Assembly: GCA_940746715.1 (NCBI GenBank)
Contig: CALNWN010000002.1
Coordinates: forward strand, 496,001-560,000
DNA length: 64,000 nucleotides
Reading direction: 5' to 3'
Source of the DNA: an uncultured Paraburkholderia sp.
GTDB lineage: Bacteria > Pseudomonadota > Gammaproteobacteria > Burkholderiales > Burkholderiaceae
In this document: positions 8,690 through 18,879 of the stretch, piece by piece
How positions within the stretch are numbered: the stretch's first letter is position 1
Layout of the letters: every line of letters starts with the position of its first letter
Notes under the pieces: generated by a model
What the model was told of the DNA's origin: nothing
Database searches by the model: none
What the model saw: only the letters and a program-made list of their open reading frames with translations
Program-made: the position numbers and the translations under genes

Positions 8690-10983
8690 CTATGCCGAGT
8701 CGAGTATCGCCAATGTCCTTCCAGCTTCAGTCTCTTTCAACAGGACTGGCAATGTAACGTACCGCCGTGTCGCTGAAGCGGGCGCCTGAATTGCCCAGCA
8801 GACAACATCCATGTCACCGACTAAGACAACCTGTTCAACACCTCGCGTAATTGCCGTATATATCAACGTCTGGTCCAACAGGCGAGTGGCTCGCAACGGC
8901 ACAATGACGCGCTTGAACTGGCTCCCTTGACTCTTGTGCACTGTAATCGCATAGGCATGGGTCAGCGCGTGCAGTTGCTTCGCGTTGAGAGCATATTCTT
9001 GACCCTCGAAAGAGCACAGACAACAAACATCATCGAAACTGGAAGCTTCGACGGCACGCGTGACCTTCCGAGCGCCCCATTTCTTAAACCCAAGTCATAG
9101 TCGTTTCGGTGAACATCACGAGGTCACCAACGCGGATTGACAGACGGTCAAGCGTCCTGGCATTCACTCGACCAAATTCAGCATCCAGATAGCTGACGCA
9201 ATCCGCATCCTTGTGATACCTGCCATGCAGCAACATATTCAATCCGATGACGCCGCCGTCGCCATTACGAGTGACAGAGAGCACTTGCACATCGCCATTT
9301 GTCCCGTCGCCACCGAGCTGCTCGTATAACTCACGAACGAAATCATCTATCTGTGCATCCGGACAGCGTACGAACGAGACACCTGAGCCATACCCGGAGA
9401 ACTCTGCCCACGTGGCCAGAATGTGACTATGGATGGCGGCTGCAACTTGCGGAATGCCACCCGCCGAGCTCTGCCGTGTGACAACCTTTAGCTCGACCTG
9501 TGGAATCGAGGGAATGTCGACCAAGGCATGCAGCACGAGCCCTGGGCCAATAGGCGGCAGTTGCGACGGGTCCCCGACCAACACCAGTCTGATGCCGTTT
9601 GGCAAATGCTTGAGAAGACGGTACATGAGCACAACGTCAATCATCGAAACCTCGTCGACGACCACTACCGACCCCAGCGCGATGTCGGAGCTCTGAAACT
9701 TCGTCGTGAAGGCGGCGATTGTCATGCTCTCCCGCCCGGTAGCCTCGCTCATCCGCTGTGCAGCGCGTCCAGCCAAAGCCAGTTGGTAAATCGGCGTGCC
9801 CGGTTGAACGGAATCCAGCATTGAATACACCGCTTTCAGCACCGTTGTCTTCCCGGTGCCCGCGCCACCCAATATCACGCATAGGCTCGAGGTTGCGCAC
9901 GCGACTACAGCGTCGCGTTGCTCGTCGGTCAATCGAATGCCGTTGCCGCTCTCATAATCAGTCAGCAAGCCTTCGATGCCCGAATGGACTTGACCTGCCT
10001 TGGCGAAGAGGGATGTTTGACCGTGCGCGTCCTCGCCGGAAGCCAACTGACGGAAACGCTGTACCAAATACCCCTCGATGATAAACATTCCGGTTGGTTG
10101 GTACAGGTCCACTGTTCACACATATTGCGAGGAGGTGGCCGCAGAATCGAGCGCTTCATCAATGAGCTCCGTCGACCCGAGAAGACGGCGCAGATACTGC
10201 CGTAAGTCGCTTTCAGGAAGACATGTGTTGCCGTTCTTCAAGCAACGATAGAGAGACTCTTCGATAGCTGCTTCAAGTCTACAAGGGTCGCTCTCAGCAA
10301 TTCCAAAACGCTTCGTGGCGATATCATCGACGAGGGACCAGCTCGCTTCGAATGACAGCAGCACATACGGATTCTCTTCGATTCTCGCTTGTGCCGTGTC
10401 CTTGTAGAAGCTCAACACCTTTGCGCCAATTCTTCGAGGTATCGCAAGGGCGTCCAGCCAAAGGAGCACGCTTGCGACTGCATGCTTTCTGAACGCCAGG
10501 CAAAGAACTTCAGCAACCTGAGCGCGCTCACGACCTTGCTGAGTTCGTCCAGATTGTGCCCTTCGATAAGCTGCACAAGCTCAGGGCCGAAACGTGAGTA
10601 CAGCTTCGACGCTTTGACGACGCCGATACCCTGGCAGTCTGGACACTCTGCAATCCAGGATATCAGGTTCCTGCCAGATGGTTTAACCAGTTGCGCGTGT
10701 GTAGCCTCGATTTGCAGCTCGAAGGCCACTTGTCCGTTTCTTGTCGTAATCTTCGCCTCTTCGTCGCACCTGCTACGAGCCAACGCTGCCCCTTTTCGAC
10801 AAGACTCGAATCCGAAATCAGCTGGTAACCACAGACCACCACGTACGTGTCGTTATCGTCCGTACGTGCAGTAAATATGACGCCGCTGTTCCTTCGCGAC
10901 TTCGGATTGCGATGACACGCAACTCGTATGATGGGGCGCTCATGGGCGAATGAATCTACCGGTACTAGCCAGATGCTAGTCAA
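8690..10983 (-). pseudogene. RecD2-like superfamily 1B helicase, frameshifted
   Basis: The sequence encodes about 765 residues once four single-base losses (near 10770, 10450, 9100 and 9065) are repaired; an in-frame TGA is at 10116. The start is a TTG at 10983, overlapping the preceding gene. Order: N-terminal domain, helix-hairpin-helix region (GIGVVKASKLYSRFGPE), RecD2-type middle (IEENPYVLLSF), Walker A GGAGTGKTT, Walker B VVVDEVSMID, motif III LVGDPSQLPPIGPG, then HKSQGSQFKRVIV and motif VI YTAITRGVEQVVLVG. RecD2 enzymes are 5'-3' DNA helicases. As cargo or core gene of a mobile element, it might act in DNA processing or defence (inference). Confidence 0.85.
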
Positions 10984-11433
10984 TCATCTTGTACTGCGCG
11001 AGTTGAGCTTTCAACTCGGCCACCTCTGCTCGCAGTGCGGTTGCTTCCGCTCTCAATGCCGCGTTCTGTTCCTCCACCGCTTTCAAACGCTGTTCGACTT
11101 TGCCCTTTGTCGACATGATGCGTTTTACGGTGGCCTCATCGGTCCGAGCCGCCTCCGCGTCAGCGGCGTCGTAGCCGCCCCGAGGGCGTGACAATATCCC
11201 GTCATCAGCTAGCTGCTTCTCGGTAGCGTCCAACAACTTGGCGAGGTTTGAGTTTTGTCGGAATGCTGCTCGGTCAAAGCCGCATTCCATAGCGATTTCA
11301 GAGCGGTTTAGCTTACCTGCACGAACATAGTCGTCCCAGTCGTGCGCTGTATTGCGCTCAGTAATCCACGACGCAAAGCGCTTCGCACTTTCTTCACCCT
11401 GCTGTTTTCCGTTGAGATTCTCAGTCTTCGTCA
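10976..11433 (-). CDS. Small coiled-coil protein of the recombinase operon (VPA1267-like)
   Basis: The intact 152-residue protein starts at the ATG at 11433, inside the end of the recombinase gene and 10 bases after GGAGGT. Residues 15-75 (RFASWITERNTAHDWDDYVR, KLNRSEIAMECGFDRAAFRQ) look like a small DNA-binding helical domain. The last 50 residues are a heptad coiled coil (EQNAALRAEATALRAEVAEL). From memory this resembles the VPA1267-type proteins encoded beside mobile-element integrases; the match is unverified. Its role may be to assist the recombinases. Confidence 0.65.
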
Positions 11434-12735
11434 TCGTCGACCTCCACAGGGACATCGCTATCTAGATTTAGACGGCCGATAAAGTCGTCGACTGACTCGC
11501 CGGCTTCCACCACAAGCTCGTTCACCATGCCTTTGTGGGCCATGAGAACAACCCGTGCAAGGTCGATGTAATGCTTGTACGTAGTGTCCAGGCTCTCATG
11601 CCCCATCTGGTTCCGCAAGACTTCAGCGCAAGCCGCGAACAGGACATCGGTGGTTTCGCTCAACAACTGCTCGCCGAAGAAGTTGATGAGGAACTGTGTG
11701 GGCCACCAATGGCGAGCGTCGTAAAAGGAGATTGATTCGCGGAAATTCGGGTTTCGCGACATTGCAGCGACTTTCGCGGCGTGCGTGCGCACAGCAACAT
11801 TCTCCGGGTGACAGGCGTTCCTTTTTTGTCAGAAAAAGCTGGGATAAGGGACACTTGGTCCCGAACCGCGCCCCGTATCTTTCCGCGCGCTCGCGATAGT
11901 AGGGTTTAATGTAGTTCCGCTCGAGCGCCTGTAGGTCTTTTGCATTCACACGTATTGTGCGTGATTTATTGCCTTTGCCAACCGTCGTGTACTCAAATGT
12001 TCGAGCCCCCTTGTCCATCGACGTGTACGGCATGATGTGAGCGTTCTTGCCGCTGCCATAATAAGGAAAGCCACACAGTTCAATGGGCCTCAACGCAGTT
12101 CCCCGCGACAGTCGAAACATCTCCGCGTAAACCGGGTCAGAGAACACTTCCATCAGTTCACGAATTTCTTCCTTCATTATAAGCGATTTCGCGGCTTTCT
12201 GTCAACGCTCTTTATCTAGCACTCGTATCGAGCTTGAGTCAATTTTCTCGGTCTCGTGCGACTGAAGATAGTGCAACATGTCGTCGCTCTTGAAGTTAGC
12301 TACCCACGTCTTCAGACTCACATTGACGTTGGTGACATAGCTGTTGCGATTCAGCCAATGAAACATGTTGAGAACGACTTTCGCGTCCTCGAAGATAGTG
12401 TGGGATGTGGGCCCTGCACTGACGGTCGCCAGTCGAGCCTGCTGCCGTGCAACCTGCCAACGCTTGATATCGTCGTTATCGACGATAGAGTGATACTGAG
12501 AAACCGAAATTTTTCGATACTTCTCCTGTCCAGACAAGAAGCGGTAAAACATCGCAACCAGTCCGCTGTATCGCATGGAGGTCTTTATCGATGCACCAGT
12601 CGTTTTGCTCAGATAGACGTTCGGGTGACTCAACAGGACGCGTTGTCCGGCCTCCTCGGCGATAAGGATGTAGTGAGACGCGTCCTTGCCCAAATGGTCA
12701 ACGTACGAGATGACTTCTCGACTGATATCTAGCAT
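11421..12735 (-). pseudogene. Tyrosine recombinase D (third recombinase), frameshifted
   Basis: This is the most classical integrase of the three: 439 codons after repair. The N-terminal SAM-like core-binding part is at 1-180. Catalytic motifs follow: RGTALRPIEL (Arg I), FYDARHWWPTQF (second Arg/His block), NQMGHESLDTTYKHYI (His and nucleophile Tyr). An in-frame TGA at 12202 stands where a Trp would fit (DKER-stop-QKAAK). Two single-base losses near 11813 (A run) and 11802 (G run) shift the frame. It begins by a TGATG overlap with the HTH/coiled-coil gene. Confidence 0.85.
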
Positions 12736-13727
12736 CACTCACCCTGCGTAATCCTGTACGTCACAATCTCATCAACACGCGGGTCAGATATCGACATCCC
12801 TTGTATCTTGTCCGCTATCGCTATCTCATGTTCAGGCACATATGGGAAATAGAAAGCGCGCTGCGCTTTCGCCACACTCTTCGACTCACAGTACGGCAGG
12901 AATATCTTGACCGGCGAGTCCACGCTGAGCTTCGAAAGTACGAGAGTCTTCAACTGCAGTGCGTTGAATATCGGCGTGCGCACAATAACGAAGTTCCCGC
13001 TGCGTCTCCCATGGAAGTTTTTGCAAAAAAATTCGAACGAACACAGATATCGCTCGATGAATACCACGATTGTCGCATCGGCAGGCCCCACCTTTTTTGC
13101 ACGTGCGAATGCTTCCAGAACGGCTTTGAGCTTCTCCTCCTCAAATTTCGTTGTGTCGTCGGAACCCTGGTATGCGGTAAAAATCTTCTTGAGGTTGACG
13201 TCACACGCCATCACAGTGCCCAACGCTGCGTTCTGCGCGGGCGCGGCATCCCGTCTCGCTAGCTTGAGTGCTGTCAGCTCGGCCTCAAGCGATTTGATTT
13301 GATTTATCAGGATATCGTTGTGTAGGCTTTGAGCCTCAAGTCGGGCTCGCAATCCGTCGACGTCATGTAAAGCCAAATCCGATTTCATGAGCGAGGTGAC
13401 ATACTCCGCGCGTACACGAGCAATCTCCTTGTCCTTGCCCGCCTTTAGCGACACAAGTTCTGCTTCAAGAATTTTCAGTCTTTCGATGCCTGTCGAAAGT
13501 GCCGTATTCTTACCGTCGTCATCCAGCTCCTCAGACACTGACTTCTCACCGGAAATATAGGGTTCCAGGTGACCGTAATAGCGATGCAAAGCCTGTCGCG
13601 TGATTCCCGCTGCGGCAGCCAACTCCCACTTGAGTAGCTTCTTGCCCGGATGCTTTATTGCGTGGCTGGCAATTATCTGCATCAACCGCTGCTCGGTATC
13701 AATACTTCCTTTGCTGTGCTCGCTCAT
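12735..13727 (-). CDS. HTH/coiled-coil protein of the recombinase operon
   Basis: The intact 330-residue protein is the only long undamaged gene of the element. Residues 25-60 form an HTH (LLKWELAAAAGITRQALHRY), as in KfrA/TetR-type DNA-binding heads. A long coiled coil spans about 75-160. A globular C-terminal domain (170-330) contains IVVFIERYLCSFEFFCKNFH and I do not recognise it. It overlaps recombinase B by ATGA and recombinase D by TGATG, so the three are surely co-translated. It may bind element ends or regulate the operon; a similar position is held by GmtX-type proteins in Gamma-Mobile-Trio islands (unverified). Confidence 0.75.
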   Translation of the reverse strand: MSEHSKGSIDTEQRLMQIIASHAIKHPGKKLLKWELAAAAGITRQALHRYYGHLEPYISGEKSVSEELDDDGKNTALSTGIERLKILEAELVSLKAGKDKEIARVRAEYVTSLMKSDLALHDVDGLRARLEAQSLHNDILINQIKSLEAELTALKLARRDAAPAQNAALGTVMACDVNLKKIFTAYQGSDDTTKFEEEKLKAVLEAFARAKKVGPADATIVVFIERYLCSFEFFCKNFHGRRSGNFVIVRTPIFNALQLKTLVLSKLSVDSPVKIFLPYCESKSVAKAQRAFYFPYVPEHEIAIADKIQGMSISDPRVDEIVTYRITQGE

Positions 13728-15202
13728 GGCTGGGCCTTTCGCGCAAAACTTGCAATCTCATAGAGCGAAGCTGAACGCGTCTCAAGCTCCACGAGCCGTC
13801 GCTCCGACAACTCGACCTTCTTCGCTATCGTGCCGAGTGTGCGCTCTTTCAATTGGCCCGAGGCGACCAGATTCGAATAAAAGACGATGTTTTGCCGTAG
13901 CCCCGTCTTTGCCGCGTCAAGCAAAATGAGATTTCTACATTCGATGTGGCAATTGTTGGGATTAGGCAGACTTCCTCCTGCCAGCGAATGCGAATCGATA
14001 CAAGGGGGCTTCGGTCCATCGATATGGTTGTCGTGAGTGAGACAGTAGGCGCCTGCTCCCAACGATGTTCGGTGAATATAAATGGGCTCACCGGAGCGCA
14101 CGAGATGTGACACGTAATCGTGAATTTCGGCGCGTATGACCTCGCCAGCAAATAGCGTTTCACGGCTTGCCAACTTTCCGGCAAGTTCATCTGCGAGAGA
14201 ACCCGCATAAACTCCGGACCGTAGTCCGGATATGATTGCAGTGAAATCTTCCGTAAAGCTGACCTCGATTGCCTGTACCACGCTGCGCACCAGGTACGGG
14301 TTACGCGCGATATATTTCAGTGTCATCGCGTAACTGGTGTGGCCAAACAAAAGTCGGATGATGTCGATATTTCGCTCGTCCCTGTTAATCAGAATCTCCG
14401 CAATCGTTTTACGGAAGCGATGGCAGTGAACTCCTTCAAGGCCGAGTCCATCTTCTAGCTGTTCAATGATTGCTCCGAGCGTCGCATACGCGTTACGGGA
14501 GCTTTTCGCTGTTTCTATTTGGCTATGATTGTGTGAGCCGAGTGCTCAACGATATCGGCTCGACGTTCCTTGGTGATAACGCGATTGGCGGCGACATTCA
14601 ATCGGAATGACTCGGGTATAAGTTTCTGAGCAGATAGTTGTAACCACAGGTTCAAGAAGAAATACACATGTTTGTATCTGGTCACAAAGCCGCTATCCCT
14701 CGCCTTATCCAGTGCGTCGTTAGCTTGGTCGCGTCAACCGCAGCAATCTGCTCAGCTGTGGCGTTCAGCTTGTTATCAGAAAAAACATAGGTTTCTATTA
14801 GACCGAATGCATAGCCAGTTACTCGTGTTGTACTATGGCTCCGGGACCAGCCCCACGGATTGTATTCCGGGAGCACGTGGAACATGATGGCGCGTTTAAG
14901 GTCGTTAATGCCAGCGACTTCACCCTCAAACGTGACGATGTTATTCTCCGTCAGCCTCCACGTTGCATCTCGATAGAGTGAGTCATCCGAAACCGGGAAA
15001 TCTCCGGCTGGGCAGGCTGCTAGCTTCATCAGCAAGACGCTTCTTGCACCTCGGAGCAGCTCGCTTTCCGAGTCACGCAAATCCAGGCCCAGCTCTTCCT
15101 CGGCAGCATCAATTTCGTCTTCGTCGTATTCGTCGCGCGAGATGGCGACATCGACTCCTGCAACTCATCAAAGCCGCTCTCCCCGATTTCCTTGATGCGC
15201 AT
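13724..15202 (-). pseudogene. Tyrosine recombinase B, frameshifted
   Basis: Starts at ATG 15202 behind GGGGAG, 11 bases after recombinase A. After repair of three single-base losses (near 15150, 14725 and 14520) it is 494 codons. The C-terminal half has the recombinase signature VHCHRFRKTIAEIL (H-x-x-R), LFGHTSYAMTLKYI (His and candidate nucleophile Tyr). A Cys/His-rich segment follows (CLTHDNH, CIDSH, CHIEC) that could bind zinc, then a C-terminal helix-rich tail. The N-terminus is acidic (DEYDEDEIDAAEEEL). The first catalytic Arg block is not obvious. Confidence 0.8.
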
Positions 15203-15212
15203 AGAATCTCCC

Positions 15213-17410
15213 CTAGCTGACGGTTAGCTCTGAATCGTCAAACAGCACCTCGAACACTGCACGGTCGACGGGAAACAGTGGGCTGTGTCGCTGTTGATAC
15301 CCAAACGCCCGTTGAACAGCCCGGTCGTCATCCCAGTTAGCGAGCAGCCAATCGATGACATCACGCTCTGCGTTGAGAGACGAGCTGAAGTCTGATTCCT
15401 CAGCGTTAGACAACGACTCTTCAATTTGAGCGTGCCGGTCAATCAAATATGGCAGAGAGTCTTCAAAGACACAGCATTGACTGCAGAACAGGCAGTTGGT
15501 AGAGGGGACGCATTTTCGTCCCATTGTGAATCTCTGTTCGAAGCCGGGCCAATCGGGCGCGAGTCGATTTCGGCAGCCCCAAAGACCCTTTTCGTGCCCT
15601 GGAATGAAGAATATAGTCAGGCCGTCGCTGACTTGCGCGGGCGTTGGAGCTTGCCCCATCAATCCTGTGAACTGGCGCGTTCGCAGAAGCCCAGCGACGG
15701 TTTCCAGCTCGGCGCGAAGACGTGCACGACGCTCCTTCATGGCCAAGCCGGAGCTGTCGTAGTAAATGTCCGTCGTTTCCGTGCTGGCGTGGCCCTGAAG
15801 AAGCGAAATAACGCTGAGCGGCTTCTCTTTGCGATGCATCAGCATCCAGGTCGGGCGCAATCTCGGCGAGAGTTCTCATGTATGGGATATTGTTTCAGGA
15901 ATTCGCTGACTCCTGCAGTGAAGAGGGATACTGCCGACAAACTGTAGAAGCGCCCAAACTGTACCCAGTTGCCCGGATGTCGAAGGCAAAGAAACAGCTG
16001 GCTCGTTGAGGCCACGTCATCTTTTACGGTGATAGCGTCAAGGGGTCGAGCGGCTAGGGGCTGAGATAGCGCTTCCGCTAGTTTGATTAGATTGTAGGCT
16101 GAGTATCTGTTCGTCCTGCTGCTCGTCGCCTTGTAGAGTTTCGGACTGTAATACGGAAGTTCATTTCCTTGACTTCGGTTTTTCTCGGAAAAAATTGTCA
16201 TTTGGCCCTCTGCCAAGAAACCCGACAACTTTGCCTCGAAGCTCTTCGAGTCAATGGCAAGGACTGTTTCCTTATTCCACCCCGTTTGCACCATCAGAAA
16301 AAGTATCAACGCAGTCATATCGGTGGCGCTTGGATAATACTTATTCAACAGCTCTGCAACCGTTGGGCGAACCTCTTCTCGCGCTCTGTAACGCTGGCAA
16401 TAGAAGGGCAACAAACAACGAAGCACATCGCCATCCTTCTCGTACCAGGACTCCTTCATCCTAGTATCGTACCTTTCTCCCAGCTCTTCGAGGTCCATTT
16501 CCAGCGGGTACCCGTGCTGGAGGAGCGTTTTTAACACCCGGAATTCGTCGAGACGGAGAGTCGACACCTTGGTCGCAAATGGGTTAACGGGGATGTCCAA
16601 CTTGAATACCGCCCCCTCACCTGCGTAATACGCTTTCCAGGCGTTGCCAAGATGTCCTCCCGTGGTTGGCAGCTTGTGCATCGAAATCAGCAGCGGGTCC
16701 TCGCTTCTGCTGAGATAGTCCCTCACCGTGTAAATGCTTGGAGGCTTAACGTTATGTGCAAGGGCGTATTGATACCAGCGAACGACACTCTCACAGGTTA
16801 CCGCCGGATTTACGATGTTACTGAGTTCGACGAAGGTATAAGGCGTTGCCTCCTCAACCCTCACACGGTTCTGGAGGATGGCTCGAAGTTTATCGACATG
16901 CCTTTTCAGTGCACTTTCCAACTCCGCGAAAGTGCTTTCGTCTAGCGGCTCAGTCTTGTTGCCCCGGTCATAACTGATGCGGGGCATCTCGAGCACAGGG
17001 ATGGCGCCGGTTTGTTTTGCAACATAATTTAATGCGCCCTTTAACCGAGCAAGCGGTGTCTCGGCGCGCACTGTCAAGTTGCCCAGCTTGCTTTCTTTCT
17101 GCAGATACCGTTCGAACTGGCGCGTCACGTCACCAGTCAAATCTGAGAGGAAATTGAGGTGCAACCCAATCGGATTGAGCCGATGATACTTTTGTCGGAA
17201 ATCGAGGAATGTCACCACCGCCTGTCGCACTTCAAGGCCTTTGCTTTGGCTGCGATTCGGGGCGTAGTGAAGGAAGGTGTAATGCAACTGAGCGCAGAGC
17301 TCGTCGGCGTGCAAAAACTGAGGGTGAGTGAGGTAGGGCTCGCATGACAGGCGAGTGCCGGAGGCGGTTGCTACGTCGGTTACGCTTGCGTACGCCCTAG
17401 TATCAGCCAT
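15213..17410 (-). pseudogene. Tyrosine recombinase A, large form, frameshifted
   Basis: First gene of the element operon, beginning 78 bases inside the right junction. With one base restored near 15865 it has 733 codons. It consists of a long N-terminal region, a core at about 400-600 (TGWNKETVLAI, where classical integrases have Arg), then LRPTWMLMHRKEK, LLQGHASTETTDIYY carrying His and Tyr candidates. A Cys cluster (CLFCSQCC) lies in the C-terminal 200 residues. The lack of a clear first catalytic Arg suggests a divergent or partner-dependent recombinase. The right-end repeats at 17423-17484 overlap its promoter region. Confidence 0.82.
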
Positions 17411-17422
17411 CTCGACCCTGAC

Positions 17423-17484
17423 GTTTACGTTACGGTAAAATGTAAACTATCATAGTCTGGTTTACATTACAATCCATCGTAAAC
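17423..17484. repeat. GTAAAC/GTTTAC inverted repeats at the right end of the mobile element
   Basis: AATGTAAAC (17439-17447) and its exact complement GTTTACATT (17460-17468) form a 9-bp inverted repeat with a 12-base spacer. Further copies are at 17423-17428 (GTTTAC) and 17479-17484 (GTAAAC, three bases from the junction). Paired inverted sites around a spacer are the geometry of tyrosine-recombinase binding sites. They also cover the probable operon promoter, so the recombinases may autoregulate. Confidence 0.6.
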
Positions 17485-17487
17485 TAA

Positions 17488-17736
17488 GCACGGAATCACG
17501 CGGTTGAGCGGAAACGTTGCCGGACCGCCGTGTTTCGCGGACGCGTCGAATTCAGTGCCGTTTGCAAGCGTGCCGCGATAATTGACCTTGACGACATCGG
17601 TGGCGGCCGGCTGCGCGCCGGTGCCCTGCACCAGATGCTCGACCACGACGCCCGAAGGCAGCTTCTCCGTGGAAGCGGCAGCCATTGCCGTCGAGGAAAG
17701 AACAGTAGCGGCGAGCAAAGCAACGATAGATTTCAA
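17488..17736 (-). pseudogene. FKBP-type peptidyl-prolyl isomerase, N-terminal fragment
   Basis: Starts with a TTG at 17736, nine bases after GGAGG. A signal peptide (KSIVALLAATVLSSTAMAAA) directs it to the periplasm. The FKBP domain begins with VKVNYRGTLANGTEFDAS and runs to PLNRVIPC at 17488, where the mobile element enters; five foreign codons follow to a stop at 17467. The catalytic pocket is split, so no functional isomerase can be made. Confidence 0.93.
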
Positions 17737-17768
17737 AACGGGCCTCCAGATGGGTAGTACAGCTCATT

Positions 17769-18654
17769 CTAGCGCAACGATAGTCGCGCGCCGTCAATCG
17801 AGCCGCAGTACGGAAACGCCGCCCGCCCGGGCATCGCCCGCGCGATGAAATCGGCGAGCGCCGCTTCGCGTTCGCGGACCCCGGCCAGCGCCACGGGGTC
17901 GAGCAGCGCGGTGATCACTTCTTCGCGCTCGCGGCTGGCCTGCGCGATCACATCGCCATAGGGACTCCAGATCGCGCTCGCGCCACAGGTGTCCCAGCCG
18001 CCCGTCGTGCCGGCGTGATTTGAGAGCAATACATATAGCGTATTGTCGAACGCCCGCGCCGGGAACCAGATGCGCGACTGGTGATAGCCGGACTTGACGC
18101 TGAAGAGCCCGCTCACGAGATAAGCGTGCGCATCGTCGATTGCAGCGTTGCGCGCGTGCTCGGGAAAGCCCGAGTCATAACACACGCCGAGCGCGAGCCG
18201 CCATCCGTCCAGTTCGAGGATGCAGCCTCGCGTGCCCGGCCGGTAGATTTCCGCTTCGCTTCTATCTATATAGATACTGCTTGTGATAGGGCTCGACGTC
18301 CTCGCCGCGGCAATCGAACACGAGCGAGGAAATATGCAGGCCGTGCGCCGCGCGCGTGGCCGCGCCCACGACGACGGAAATGCCACGCCGGCAACACACC
18401 TCGCGGATTGGATCGAGGCGTGTATCCGACGCGTCGAATGCGTACCTTGCAGGGTCGCCGGCAATCAGGCCGGGCTCGTAGCCGCTCAGGAATTTCTCGG
18501 GAAAAACCACCAGTCTGGCGCCGCGGTCGGCGGCAACACCGGTCAATTCGACCGTCTTCGCGATGTTCGCTGTCACATCTCCGCAAACCGGCTGCGCCTG
18601 AGCAGCCGCGATTTGCAGGGTCACTCGAGGCAACGCTGCGAGCTTGTTATCCAC
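17769..18654 (-). pseudogene. Carbon-nitrogen hydrolase (nitrilase superfamily), frameshifted
   Basis: Catalytic residues are all present across two frames: Glu in VVFPEKFLSGYEPG, Lys in PYHKQYLY, Cys in LGVCYDSGFPE. A TAGA TAGA tandem duplication (18261-18268 on the plus strand) adds four bases, giving a stop right after KQYLYR; removing it restores one 294-codon frame. I start at GTG 18654; an ATG at 18696 is possible. The family hydrolyses amides or nitriles through Glu-Lys-Cys. The substrate is unknown. Confidence 0.85.
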
Positions 18655-18879
18655 GTAAACTCCGTTATGAATCGAACCGCGGGTTGAGCGCCACACGGTT
18701 GCCGACGGCAGGTGCCGACGGCTCAGCTAGGTGTCGTTTGAAGCCTCGGCATTTAAACACGGACCGCTGCGGCGTGTCAGCGCGATTTGGTGAACCAGCG
18801 CCTTGCGCGCAGAGTCCATCAGAAAATGCGCCGCGAAGAATCGCCGGCCGCCTGATCCGATGTTAACGAGCGCTTGTCA

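Larger units (their letters stand above)
8285..17487. mobile_element. 9.2-kb recombinase-helicase mobile element inserted in an FKBP gene
   Basis: The two halves of one FKBP gene flank this segment, and removing 8285-17487 rejoins the reading frame exactly. Inside is a single minus-strand operon: tyrosine recombinase A (733 codons after repair), recombinase B (494), an HTH/coiled-coil protein, recombinase D (439), a small coiled-coil protein and a RecD2-like helicase. Spacings are 11 nt, ATGA, TGATG and overlaps. GTAAAC/GTTTAC motifs cluster at both ends and base composition is visibly more AT-rich than the flanks. Three-recombinase operons recall RIT elements and the Gamma-Mobile-Trio islands, but I cannot assign it to either. 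Most of its genes are frameshifted. Confidence 0.9.

Noticed and set aside
10116-12204. Stop-codon recoding (TGA as Trp) in the mobile element
   Set aside because: TAA and TAG interruptions occur elsewhere in the same window and many genes end normally with TGA, so ordinary nonsense mutation is simpler.
8285-17487. Naming the island a Gamma-Mobile-Trio or RIT element
   Set aside because: The gene set is only similar in outline; I could not run profile searches, so the name would be a guess.
18697-18879. Remnant of a DNA ligase before the helicase
   Set aside because: I checked all frames and saw no ligase motif, so I report only that nothing is recognisable.
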